This document shows, piece after piece, positions 17,694 through 26,242 of a DNA stretch of 52,202 nt. Under the pieces are notes generated by a model, which saw only the letters and a list, made by a program, of their open reading frames with translations, was not told the origin of the DNA and ran no database searches. Position numbers and translations under genes: made by a program. The stretch comes from Caccocola sp964450835. Lineage in GTDB: Bacteria; Synergistota; Synergistia; Synergistales; Synergistaceae. The stretch lies in NCBI GenBank assembly GCA_964450835.1, contig CAYVEQ010000007.1, forward strand, positions 1 to 52,202, written 5' to 3'. Position 1 is the stretch's first letter. Each line of letters opens with the position of its first letter.

Positions 17694-18887
17694 ATGAAAG
17701 ACGACAAGCGTCTCTGGTCCTTTTTGATAACTGCCGGAGGTTCGGGCAGCCGCCTCGGCGGCAGACCGAAACAGTTCCGTATGCTGGGCGGCAGGCCGGT
17801 CTGGCGCTGGTCGTTCGAGACGGCCCGCGGCCTTCGCGAATCGGGGCTTGTGCGCGACATCGTCGTGACTGTGCCGCGCGAATATATGAACGCGCTTGCG
17901 GGCGCGGAAAAGGAACTTGGCGTAACCTTTGCCGAAGGCGGGAAATCGAGGAGCGAATCCGTGATAAACGGACTCAGAAAATGCCGCGGGCCGCGCGTGC
18001 TTGTGCATGACGGGGCCCGCCCTTTTATAAGCGGCAGGCTTTGCGAAAAGATTATGCGTGCTTGCGCTGACGGGTGCGGCGCGGTGCCGCTTCTTCCGTC
18101 GGCGGATTCGCTGAAAATCGTCAGAAACGGCGCGATAACGGGACTCGCGGACAGAAATTTATATTTCAGGACGCAGACGCCGCAGGCCTTTCCTCTCGCG
18201 GAACTGCTTGCGGTTATGGAAAACGCGCCGGAAGGCGGAACAGACGAGGCGTCGCTGTGGCTTCTGTCCGGCAGGGAAATCATTCCGATCGAGGGCGAAG
18301 AGATGAATTTCAAAATAACGTCGCGCTTTGACTGGAGGGTCGCGCAAGCTCTTTCGCGCGGCTGCGGCGCTGAACGCAGGACAGGACACGGGTACGATAT
18401 ACACAGGCTTGTCGAGGGGCGCCCTCTGATAATCGCCGGCGTCCGGGTCGGGGGCGTCTCTTACGGGCTGCTGGGCCACTCGGACGCGGACCTGGTGGCG
18501 CACACCGTTATGGACGCGCTGCTGGGCGCGGCGGGAGAACCGGACATCGGAACGCTCTTCCCCGCGAGTGACGAAAAGTGGCGCGGAGCGGACAGCATGG
18601 CTCTTTTGCGTTCGGTGCTTGAACTGCTCGCGAAAAAAGCATGGCGTCCGGTATGGGTCGACGTTACTCTTATCGCCCAGCGCCCGAAACTCGCACAAAT
18701 GATACCCCTCTTCACAGACAGCATGAACGGGGCTCTCGGAGGAAGCGCGGAGAAGAAAATTTTCAATATGAAGGTAAAATCGGCGGAACAGTGCGGGAGC
18801 GCGGGACGCGGTGAATGCATGATCTGTCACGGCGTCGCGACAATCGCCCGCGATTTCGCGCCTGACGCGGAGTGCGAAGAATTTTGA
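17694..18887 (+). CDS. ispDF: Bifunctional IspD-IspF (MEP pathway of isoprenoid synthesis)
   Basis: Fuses CDP-ME synthase (IspD, residues 1-225) and MECDP synthase (IspF, residues 230-397), enzymes 3 and 5 of the MEP pathway. IspD shows AGGSGSRLGGRPKQF, VHDGARPF and TQTPQAF. IspF shows GHGYDIHRL and GHSDADLVAH with the zinc ligands, and TLIAQRPKL. The usual ATTTEKLGFTGRG stretch of IspF is replaced by VKSAEQCGSAGRG (bases 18772-18810), so several Thr residues that contact the nucleotide are absent while the Glu is kept. It is four bases downstream of the PIN/TRAM gene. Confidence 0.93.
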   Translation: MKDDKRLWSFLITAGGSGSRLGGRPKQFRMLGGRPVWRWSFETARGLRESGLVRDIVVTVPREYMNALAGAEKELGVTFAEGGKSRSESVINGLRKCRGPRVLVHDGARPFISGRLCEKIMRACADGCGAVPLLPSADSLKIVRNGAITGLADRNLYFRTQTPQAFPLAELLAVMENAPEGGTDEASLWLLSGREIIPIEGEEMNFKITSRFDWRVAQALSRGCGAERRTGHGYDIHRLVEGRPLIIAGVRVGGVSYGLLGHSDADLVAHTVMDALLGAAGEPDIGTLFPASDEKWRGADSMALLRSVLELLAKKAWRPVWVDVTLIAQRPKLAQMIPLFTDSMNGALGGSAEKKIFNMKVKSAEQCGSAGRGECMICHGVATIARDFAPDAECEEF

Positions 18888-18915
18888 AAAATAATCTTAT
18901 GGAGGACAATTGACT

Positions 18916-20394
18916 ATGGAGAAGAACAGCGGGAGATTTGTTGATTATCGCGGCTTTACGTTCGACGACGTGCTTCTTGTTCCCGGATACAGCGAGGTTG
19001 TCCCGTCCGGCGTCGATGTGAGAACGAAGCTGACGCCGCAGATAGATCTCAATATACCGATATGCAGCGCCGCTATGGACACGGTTACGGAGGCGCGCCT
19101 CGCCATTGCCCTCGCCCGCGAAGGCGGCATAGGAATACTGCACAGAAACCTCCCGCTTGAAGCCCAAGCTGTCGAGGTAGACAAAGTAAAACGTTCGGAG
19201 TCAGGAGTTATCGTAGATCCCTTCTACCGCCATCCCTCCGACTCCATCCGCCAAGCTGTCGAGCTTATGGAACATTACCATATTTCCGGAGTTCCGGTCG
19301 TTGACGATGAAGTCCGCTTAGTCGGCATCATCACCAACCGCGACCTGCGTTTCGTGACGAACCTCGACCAACCGATATCGAACGTAATGACGAAAGACCA
19401 CCTCATCACGGCTCCTGTCGGCACGACGCTCGCCGACGCGAAGAGCATACTGATGGGCACTAAAGTCGAAAAACTTCCTATCATCGACAACGACAATAAA
19501 TTAAGAGGACTTATCACAATAAAAGACATATTGAAGGCGAAGGCCTTTCCGAACTCGGCAAAGGACAGCCACGGCAGGCTTCGCGTCGGAGCGGCGATTG
19601 GCGTAGGCTCGGACGCTAAAGATCGCGCAGAAGCTCTTGTCAGGGCGGGGGTGGACGTCATTGTCGTCGACACGGCGCACGGCCATTCAAAGATGGTTAT
19701 AGACATGGTGGCTTACCTCAGAAAAACCTACCCGGAACTCCCGCTTATAGGCGGAAACATTGCGACGGCCGAGGCTGCCGAAGCTCTTATCGCGGCGGGA
19801 GCCGACGGGGTAAAGGTAGGAATCGGCCCCGGCTCCATCTGTACGACGAGAATCGTCGCGGGCATAGGCGTTCCGCAGGTGGCCGCGGTGATGAACGTCG
19901 CGAAGACCGCGCACCGGCTTGGCCGGACTGTCATCGCTGACGGCGGAATCCGTTACTCCGGCGACATAGTAAAAGCGCTCGCGGCGGGCGGCGACGTTGT
20001 AATGATCGGCTCGCTCTTCGCGGGAACGGAAGAAAGCCCCGGCGAGCCGGTCATATACAAGGGGCGCTCCTTCAAAAGCTACCGCGGCATGGGTTCGCTC
20101 GGCGCCATGAAGGACGGCTGCAGCAAAGACCGCTACTTCCAGGAGGGCGCGACAGAGGAGAAGCTCGTGCCGGAAGGCATAGAGGGCATGGTGCCGCACA
20201 AAGGACCGATCTCCGCCGTGATTTATCAGATGGTCGGAGGAGTCCGCGCCGGTATGGGATACGTCGGCGCGCCGACGCTCGCGAAGCTGCACGAAGAGTC
20301 GCGTTTCGTGCCTGTGACAGCCGCCTCGATGAAGGAAAGCCACCCGCACGACATCGTAATCACAAAAGAAGCCCCGAACTACTGGGCCGAATAA
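18916..20394 (+). CDS. guaB: IMP dehydrogenase
   Basis: Oxidises IMP to XMP with NAD, the first committed step to GMP. A TIM barrel is interrupted by two CBS domains (about residues 95-210). The catalytic Cys309 lies in GPGSICTTRIVAG, and the flap shows YRGMGSLGAM and YFQEGA. It has 492 residues from ATG 18916, ten bases after GGAGG. The in-frame TTG 18910 is too close to the ribosome site. Confidence 0.96.
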   Translation: MEKNSGRFVDYRGFTFDDVLLVPGYSEVVPSGVDVRTKLTPQIDLNIPICSAAMDTVTEARLAIALAREGGIGILHRNLPLEAQAVEVDKVKRSESGVIVDPFYRHPSDSIRQAVELMEHYHISGVPVVDDEVRLVGIITNRDLRFVTNLDQPISNVMTKDHLITAPVGTTLADAKSILMGTKVEKLPIIDNDNKLRGLITIKDILKAKAFPNSAKDSHGRLRVGAAIGVGSDAKDRAEALVRAGVDVIVVDTAHGHSKMVIDMVAYLRKTYPELPLIGGNIATAEAAEALIAAGADGVKVGIGPGSICTTRIVAGIGVPQVAAVMNVAKTAHRLGRTVIADGGIRYSGDIVKALAAGGDVVMIGSLFAGTEESPGEPVIYKGRSFKSYRGMGSLGAMKDGCSKDRYFQEGATEEKLVPEGIEGMVPHKGPISAVIYQMVGGVRAGMGYVGAPTLAKLHEESRFVPVTAASMKESHPHDIVITKEAPNYWAE

Positions 20395-20469
20395 CCTGAC
20401 TGCCAAGGGCTGACGCCTGCCGCGTCCGCCCTTTCATTATATTCGCCAAACGCCCCGCGCCCCGCGCGG

Positions 20470-20491
20470 CCGGCGAGCCGCGCCGGTTTTT
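20470..20491 (+). terminator. Intrinsic terminator after guaB
   Basis: A six-bp perfect stem CCGGCG/CGCCGG with a five-base loop, followed by five T, 76 bases after the guaB stop. Confidence 0.7.
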
Positions 20492-20581
20492 CCCGCACGT
20501 CCCGTATGTCGCGGCGCTTCGGCAAACGCCGCGGAAGTTATATAATAGGCAGACAAATTATGAATTACGCGAGGTGCCGCG

Positions 20582-21424
20582 ATGCCGCTGAAAATAGCAA
20601 CATTCAACGTAAATTCCGTAAAGAGCCGGCTTCCGGTGCTGGCTGAATGGTTTCGCGAGGAAGGTGTTCCGGATATACTTTGCCTTCAGGAGACGAAATG
20701 CCGCGACGAGGAGTTCCCCGAGGCTTTTTTTGAGGAATACTACAGGCACCGCGCCTTCTGCGGGATGAAAAGCTACAACGGCGTCGCCGTCCTCTCACGG
20801 GTTGAGCCCGACGAAGTTTCTTTCGGGCTGAACGACGGCGAGCTTCGCGCTTTCGGTCCCGGGGACGAAGAAGGCGCCGCGAAGCGCGCCGCGGCCGAGC
20901 CCATGCGCGTGGCTCTCGCCCGCTTTGGCGGTCTCCGCGTGCTGAACACATATATTCCCCAAGGCAAAGAGATAGAGGCTCCCGACTACCGGTACAAGCT
21001 CCGTTTCATCGCCCGCGTGCGCGCGCTGCTTGAAAGGCGCTGCTCGCCCGACGAAAAGGTCGTGTGGGTCGGCGATCTCAACGTGGCGCCGACCGATATG
21101 GACGTGACGAACCCCAAAAATAAAAAAAATCACGTATGCTTTCACGAGGACGTTAAGAAAGCGCTGAGCGGCGCAATGGAGTGGGGGCTTGTCGACATCT
21201 TCCGCGAGCATCTGCCGTGCGAAGGCGAGTACACATTCTGGGACTACCGCGTGAAGGATTCTCTTGCGCGCAACATCGGCTGGCGCATAGACCACGTACT
21301 CGGAACCCGGAGCGCGGCTGCGCTCTGCCGTTCGGTGCGGGTCGAGCGCAGACTCCGCGCCCTTGAAAGACCCTCCGACCATACCGCCGTTACTGCGGAA
21401 TTTGAAACAGAACTGCGGTCTTGA
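20582..21424 (+). CDS. xth: Exodeoxyribonuclease III / AP endonuclease
   Basis: Base-excision-repair endonuclease of the exonuclease-endonuclease-phosphatase fold. Motifs in order: IATFNVNSVKSR, CLQETKC (metal-binding Glu), NTYIPQGKE, WVGDLNVAPTDMDV (catalytic Asp and Asn), and a C-terminal RIDHVLGTR and SDHTAVTAEF. It has 280 residues. It appears to be a single-gene unit, since a terminator precedes it and a strong promoter overlaps its stop codon. Confidence 0.94.
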   Translation: MPLKIATFNVNSVKSRLPVLAEWFREEGVPDILCLQETKCRDEEFPEAFFEEYYRHRAFCGMKSYNGVAVLSRVEPDEVSFGLNDGELRAFGPGDEEGAAKRAAAEPMRVALARFGGLRVLNTYIPQGKEIEAPDYRYKLRFIARVRALLERRCSPDEKVVWVGDLNVAPTDMDVTNPKNKKNHVCFHEDVKKALSGAMEWGLVDIFREHLPCEGEYTFWDYRVKDSLARNIGWRIDHVLGTRSAAALCRSVRVERRLRALERPSDHTAVTAEFETELRS

Positions 21425-21448
21425 CATTGTCGCGCCATAATATATAAT
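21421..21448 (+). promoter_or_regulatory. Consensus sigma-70 promoter of the trp operon
   Basis: TTGACA, 16-base spacer, TATAAT: both hexamers are perfect. The -35 overlaps the xth stop codon. The predicted start near 21455 would give a leader of about 320 bases before trpE. Confidence 0.85.
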
Positions 21449-21454
21449 TTTTTG

Positions 21455-21741
21455 CGTTGTTTATAAAGGCTGAAACCTGTGAGGCGGAGATAACGTCTGT
21501 CAGGCTCCCACAGAGAGTCCGCGCTGGTGAGAGCGGGCGGAAAGCGGGCAGGCAAATGGACCGCCGAGGGCGCGTGGAAAGGCTCAGGCCGAGTATGGCG
21601 CGACGTCGGGCATACGTAAGTTGCCGGAGATATTATAACGGTATCTCGCTAAGAGCGCGCGCAGAGCGTGAAGCAAGGTGGCACCGCGGGAATTTTGCCC
21701 GTCCTTGGCAGATTAGATGTCTGCCGGGGACGGGTTTTTTC
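21455..21741 (+). promoter_or_regulatory. T-box leader of the trp operon, probably sensing tRNA-Trp
   Basis: Contains the T-box core AAGCAAGGTGGCACCGCG at 21671-21688, the universally conserved antiterminator sequence. Upstream are Stem I features: CAGAGAG at 21512, then CTGGTGAGAG (apical AG/GNUG region), and a likely specifier codon TGG at 21557-21559 within AAATGGACC. A terminator follows. Uncharged tRNA-Trp should favour the antiterminator and allow trp transcription. The Stem I fold was read by eye, so the specifier assignment is less certain than the T-box itself. Confidence 0.9.
21698..21740 (+). terminator. T-box-controlled terminator hairpin before trpE
   Basis: Stem CCCGTCC (21698-21704) with GGACGGG (21728-21734), plus an inner GGCAGA/TCTGCC stem, then six T. 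It lies just after the T-box sequence, as in other T-box leaders. Confidence 0.88.
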
Positions 21742-21774
21742 GTTTCCGGCAGGGAGGGGAGTGGAGGTTTTTCT

Positions 21775-23256
21775 ATGTATCCTGAACTGGAGGAAGTGAA
21801 AGCGCTTGCCAGAAGCGGCGATTACGGGAGGATTCCCGTCTGCCGCGAACTTTACGCGGACAGGTTTACGACTGTCGAGGTTATGAGAACGCTGAGAGCG
21901 GCGGGGAAGCACTGCTTTCTGCTTGAAAGCGCCGACAATAATCAGCGCTGGGGCCGGTACTCGTTCCTGGGTTATGAACCGGTTCTTGAGCTGACCTGCG
22001 CCGACGGCCTGCTCCGTATCCGCGAGTATGACGCGGACGGCTTAATCCGCGAAAAATCAGAGATGACGGAGCACCCCGCCACCGCGATACGCGCGGTGCT
22101 GCGCGACCACAAAAGCCCGAGAATCAAAGGCATGCCGCCCTTTTGCGGCGGACTCGTCGGGTATTTCTCCTACGATTACTTAAAATATTCCGAGCCGAAA
22201 CTGCGCGGCGGGGAGTGTGACGAGGATTTTCAGGACGTTGATCTTATGCTTTTCGATAAGGTCATTGCCTTTGACCATTACCGTCAGAAGCTCCTGCTTA
22301 TAGCGGGCGTTCCGGCTTCCGACGCGGACGCGGGCTACCTGCGGGCCTGGAGCGCCCTTGACGAGATGGAGTCGCTTCTTGAAAGCGGGGCGAAGGCCGC
22401 TTTCCGCCCCCTGCGTCTTAAAGAGGAGCTGAAGCCGCGCTTCTCGAAAAGAGCATACTGCGCCATGGTGGAGCGCGGGAAAAAATATATCCGCGAGGGA
22501 GACATCTTTCAGGTCGTCCTCTCAAACCCGCAGAAAGCGGCGGCGGAAGGCAGCCTTTTTGACACCTACCGCGTGCTGCGCACGACCAACCCGTCGCCCT
22601 ATATGTTCTATTTCTCAAGCGACGATATAGAAATCGCCGGAGCCTCTCCGGAAACTCTGGCGAGGCTGGAGGACGGCATAATCTATACCTTCCCGCTCGC
22701 AGGCACGCGCAGGCGCGGAGTTGACCAGGAGGAGGACGAGGCGCTGGAGCGCGAGCTGCTCGCCGACGAAAAGGAGCTTGCCGAGCACAATATGCTTGTC
22801 GACTTAGGCAGAAACGACCTTGGACGCGTCAGCTGCCTTAACAGCGTGAAGGTCGAAAAATATCTCAACGTGCTGCGTTTCTCGCATGTTATGCATATAG
22901 GTTCGACAGTCTCCGGAAAACTGCGCGATGACAGAGACGCCGTCGACGCGGTAGACGCCATTCTCCCGGCCGGAACGCTCTCGGGCGCGCCGAAAATCCG
23001 CGCGTGCGAGATAATAAGCGAGCTTGAAGGCGGGCGCCGCGGCATTTACGGCGGCGCGGTCGGCTATCTTGATTTCAGCGGCAACATGGACACCTGCATA
23101 GCGATACGCCTCGCCTATAAAAAGCACGGATGCGTCTGTGTGCAGGCCGGCGCAGGCATTGTCGCCGACAGCGTGCCTGAGAGAGAATTTCAGGAGTGCG
23201 CGGATAAGGCGCAGGCCGTTGTCCGCGCGCTGCGCGCAGCGGAAGGAGGGTTATGA
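21775..23256 (+). CDS. trpE: Anthranilate synthase component I
   Basis: Converts chorismate to anthranilate using ammonia from TrpG. The 493-residue protein has the tryptophan-binding LLES motif near residue 48 (feedback inhibition site) and the chorismate-binding core: SPETLARL, GSTVSGKLRDDRDAVDA, PAGTLSGAPKIRA and GIYGGAVGYLD. ATG 21775 has GGAGG eleven bases upstream. The frame stays open back to 21457, but that extension is the T-box leader and must not be annotated as protein. The end overlaps the trpG start (ATGATG). Confidence 0.96.
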   Translation: MYPELEEVKALARSGDYGRIPVCRELYADRFTTVEVMRTLRAAGKHCFLLESADNNQRWGRYSFLGYEPVLELTCADGLLRIREYDADGLIREKSEMTEHPATAIRAVLRDHKSPRIKGMPPFCGGLVGYFSYDYLKYSEPKLRGGECDEDFQDVDLMLFDKVIAFDHYRQKLLLIAGVPASDADAGYLRAWSALDEMESLLESGAKAAFRPLRLKEELKPRFSKRAYCAMVERGKKYIREGDIFQVVLSNPQKAAAEGSLFDTYRVLRTTNPSPYMFYFSSDDIEIAGASPETLARLEDGIIYTFPLAGTRRRGVDQEEDEALERELLADEKELAEHNMLVDLGRNDLGRVSCLNSVKVEKYLNVLRFSHVMHIGSTVSGKLRDDRDAVDAVDAILPAGTLSGAPKIRACEIISELEGGRRGIYGGAVGYLDFSGNMDTCIAIRLAYKKHGCVCVQAGAGIVADSVPEREFQECADKAQAVVRALRAAEGGL

Positions 23257-23840
23257 TGTTTCTGCTTGTGGATAATTACGACAGCTTCGCCTATAACCTT
23301 TATCAGCTCGTCGGTTCTTTTGTGCCGGACGTGATGGTGGCGCGCAATGACGCAATTACGCCGGACGAAGTGGCGGCGCTCGCGCCGGAGGCGATATTTC
23401 TTTCTCCGGGACCCGGGAGGCCGGAAAACGCCGGCGTCTGCCCCGCTCTTGTCAGAAAGTTTGCCGGAAAGATTCCGATTTTCGGCGTCTGCCTCGGGCT
23501 GCAGGTAATCTGCTCGGCTCTCGGCGGCAGGGTCTCATACGCAAAGACTCTGATGCACGGCAAGGTTTCGCGCGTTTTGCCATCTGGCGAGAGCCTGCTT
23601 TTCGCGGGGCTTGAAAGCGGTTTCCCGGCAGCGCGCTACCATTCGCTCGCCGCTGTGGAGGACAGCCTGCCGCCGGCGCTTCGCGTCACGGCGCGGGCCG
23701 AAGACGGAGAAATAATGGCGCTTGAGGATATTAAGCGCGTTGTGTGCGGAGTTCAGTTCCACCCTGAATCGGTAATGACGCCGGACGGTCCGGCCGTTAT
23801 GAAGAATTTTATCGACGCAGTGAAGACGAGGAGGAAATAA
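23253..23840 (+). CDS. trpG: Anthranilate synthase component II (glutamine amidotransferase)
   Basis: Hydrolyses glutamine and channels ammonia to TrpE. Class I glutamine amidotransferase triad: Cys in GVCLGLQ, and the His and Glu in VQFHPESVM. The oxyanion segment SPGPGRPENAG is present. It has 195 residues and is a stand-alone subunit, not fused to TrpD or TrpE. The ATGATG overlap with trpE implies coupled translation and equimolar subunits. Confidence 0.95.
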   Translation: MMFLLVDNYDSFAYNLYQLVGSFVPDVMVARNDAITPDEVAALAPEAIFLSPGPGRPENAGVCPALVRKFAGKIPIFGVCLGLQVICSALGGRVSYAKTLMHGKVSRVLPSGESLLFAGLESGFPAARYHSLAAVEDSLPPALRVTARAEDGEIMALEDIKRVVCGVQFHPESVMTPDGPAVMKNFIDAVKTRRK

Positions 23841-23842
23841 CC

Positions 23843-24853
23843 ATGATTAAAGAAGCAATCATAAAGCTTTCCAAAAAGCAGGATCTCAGCTTTGACGAAG
23901 CGCGCGAGATCATGAACGAGATAATGAACGGCAAAGCAAGCGGGGTGCAGATGGCCGCCTATCTTACAGCGCTGTCGCTCAAAGGCGAAACTATCGACGA
24001 AATCACGGCTTCCGCCGTAGGTATGCGCGAGCATTGCATCAAGCTGCTGCACGAAGTAGACGCCTTGGAAATAGTCGGAACCGGCGGGGATCACGCAAAC
24101 TCGTTCAACATCTCGACCACGGCGGCGATCGTAATCGCAGCCGGCGGCGTTCCGGTCGCAAAGCACGGCAACAGGGCCGCGTCATCTAAGTGCGGCGCGG
24201 CGGACGTGCTTGAAGCTCTCGGAGTGAATATCACCATACCGCCGGAGAAGAGCGCCCGGCTTCTCAATGACATAAAAATCTGCTTCCTCTTTGCCCAGAA
24301 CTACCACATTGCCATGAAGTATGTGGCGCCGGTGCGCCGCGAGCTTGGCATAAGGACAGTGTTCAACATTCTCGGCCCGCTTGCCAACCCAGCGGGCGCG
24401 AAGCGCGAGCTTATGGGCGTCTATGACGAGACGCTTGTCGAGCCGCTTGCGCACGTAATGTCGCGCCTTGGTGTTGCAAGGGGCATGGTAGTCTACGGCC
24501 AGGACAGTCTCGACGAGATCTCAATGAGCGCGCCTACGACTGCGTGCGAAATAAAAGACGGCTGGTTCCAGTCATATGTCCTCACGCCGGAGCAGTTCGG
24601 TTACGACAGATGCGCGAAAGAGGAGCTTGTCGGCGGCACTCCGGCCGAAAACGCGGAGATCACAAAGGCGATACTCGGCGGAGCCGACCGCGGTCCGAAA
24701 CGCTGCGCGGTCTGCCTTAACGCGGGAGCCGCTCTTTACATCGGCGACAAGACCGCGACCGTTGAAGAAGGCGTCCGCATGGCGGAGCGGCTGATCGACT
24801 CCGGCGACGCCATGAAGAAACTTGAAGAATTCGTCAGGGAGAGCGCGAGGTGA
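23843..24853 (+). CDS. trpD: Anthranilate phosphoribosyltransferase
   Basis: Transfers phosphoribose from PRPP to anthranilate. The PRPP loop is GTGGDHANSFNIST (residues 76-89), followed by KHGNRAASSKCGAADVLEALG. It has 336 residues. The start is two bases after the trpG stop, and the end overlaps trpC by four bases. Confidence 0.95.
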   Translation: MIKEAIIKLSKKQDLSFDEAREIMNEIMNGKASGVQMAAYLTALSLKGETIDEITASAVGMREHCIKLLHEVDALEIVGTGGDHANSFNISTTAAIVIAAGGVPVAKHGNRAASSKCGAADVLEALGVNITIPPEKSARLLNDIKICFLFAQNYHIAMKYVAPVRRELGIRTVFNILGPLANPAGAKRELMGVYDETLVEPLAHVMSRLGVARGMVVYGQDSLDEISMSAPTTACEIKDGWFQSYVLTPEQFGYDRCAKEELVGGTPAENAEITKAILGGADRGPKRCAVCLNAGAALYIGDKTATVEEGVRMAERLIDSGDAMKKLEEFVRESAR

Positions 24854-25644
24854 ACATCCTCGCCGAAATAGCGGAAAAAACCAAATTGCGCGTCGCGGAG
24901 GAAAAGGCGCGCCTGCCGCTCGTTTTTCTCCGCGCAGCGGCGGAAGAGGCCGCGGCGGACAGAACGCCGCTCGCTTTTGAAAAGGCTCTTCGCGGCGGCG
25001 ACATATCTTTCATTTGCGAAGTCAAGCGCGCGTCTCCGTCAAAAGGGCTTATATCGGAAGATTTCCCTTATCTTGAAATAGCGAGAGAATACGAGAGCGC
25101 GGGAGCAGCGGCTGTATCCTGTCTCACGGAGCCGTACTGGTTTCGTGGCCGTGACCTGTATCTCAGAGAAATAGCCGCATCGGTAAAAATCCCCGTCCTG
25201 CGCAAGGATTTCACAGTGGACGAGTACATGGTATACGCGGCGTCGGCGCTCGGCGCCTCGGCGGTGCTTCTGATTGCGGCGATGCTCGGCGACTCCCGGC
25301 TTCGCGATTATACGGCTCTCGCGGAAGAGCTGAATATGTCGGCGCTGGTTGAGGTTCACGACGAAGGCGAGACGGAGCGGGCGCTCTCAGCCGGAGCGCG
25401 CATTATAGGCGCGAACAACCGCGACCTTAAAACTTTCACCGTGGATCTGGGAGTCAGTGCGCGTCTGCGTCCGCTTGTCCCGCGCGAGGTTCTCTTCGTC
25501 TCGGAAAGCGGCATAAAGGGGGCTGATGAGATAGAGGCGCTGCGCGGCTGCGGAGTCGACGCCGTTCTTGTCGGAGAAACGCTGATGCGCGCGGCGGACA
25601 AACGCGCGGCGCTTGAGCGGCTCAGGGGGACGCGCAGTGACTAG
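24850..25644 (+). CDS. trpC: Indole-3-glycerol phosphate synthase
   Basis: Closes the indole ring from CdRP. A TIM-barrel enzyme with FICEVKRASPSKG (catalytic Glu and Lys), VLRKDFTVDEY, GANNRDLKTF and VSESGIKGADE. It has 264 residues from GTG 24850, which overlaps the trpD stop. It is separate from trpF, unlike the enterobacterial fusion. Confidence 0.95.
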   Translation: MNILAEIAEKTKLRVAEEKARLPLVFLRAAAEEAAADRTPLAFEKALRGGDISFICEVKRASPSKGLISEDFPYLEIAREYESAGAAAVSCLTEPYWFRGRDLYLREIAASVKIPVLRKDFTVDEYMVYAASALGASAVLLIAAMLGDSRLRDYTALAEELNMSALVEVHDEGETERALSAGARIIGANNRDLKTFTVDLGVSARLRPLVPREVLFVSESGIKGADEIEALRGCGVDAVLVGETLMRAADKRAALERLRGTRSD

Positions 25645-26242
25645 GATAAAAATCTGCGGCCTGTCGCGTCTTTGCGACGTTGATTTCGTAAACGAGAGCC
25701 GTCCCGACTTCGCCGGCTTCATCATCAACTTTCCGAAGAGCCGCAGAAACATTTCCGCAGAGAGAGCGGCGGAGCTTTCATCGCGTCTTGCGCCCGGAAT
25801 TGTTCCCGTCGGCGTCTTTGTGGACGAGAGGCCCGAACTTGTGGCGCGGCTCTTAAATTCCGGCGCGATAGCGATGGCGCAGCTGCACGGCTCGGAGGAC
25901 GGAGAATATATAAAACAACTGCGCGCGCTCTCCGAAGGGAGGATTATGCAGGCCTTTCGCGTGCGAGACGCGGAGGATGTGGCGCGGGCTGAAAACAGTC
26001 CCGCCGACTGTGTTCTGCTTGACGGCGGGCAGGGCGGCGGGAAGCGCTTCGACTGGAGCCTCGCGAAAAATTTTCCCCGTCCCTGCTTCATAGCCGGAGG
26101 GCTGGACGCCGATAACGTTTCCGATGTAATAGAAACGCTGCGCCCCTTTGCCGTCGATATGAGCAGCGGGGTAGAGACCGGCGGATTGAAGGACGAGAAA
26201 AAAATTACCGCGGCTGTCGCCGCTGTCAGGAGGTTTTCATAA
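25637..26242 (+). CDS. trpF: Phosphoribosylanthranilate isomerase
   Basis: Isomerises PRA to CdRP. Starts with the family signature RIKICGLSR and contains VGVFVD, QLHGSED, LLDGGQGG (catalytic Asp) and IAGGLDADNV. It has 201 residues from GTG 25637, overlapping the trpC stop. An upstream in-frame TTG (25613) would add residues not seen in the family. Confidence 0.94.
   Translation: MTRIKICGLSRLCDVDFVNESRPDFAGFIINFPKSRRNISAERAAELSSRLAPGIVPVGVFVDERPELVARLLNSGAIAMAQLHGSEDGEYIKQLRALSEGRIMQAFRVRDAEDVARAENSPADCVLLDGGQGGGKRFDWSLAKNFPRPCFIAGGLDADNVSDVIETLRPFAVDMSSGVETGGLKDEKKITAAVAAVRRFS

Noticed and set aside
21457..21774. Open frame upstream of trpE as extra protein or leader peptide
   Set aside because: It is the T-box leader; trpE has a good ribosome site and family-typical start at 21775.
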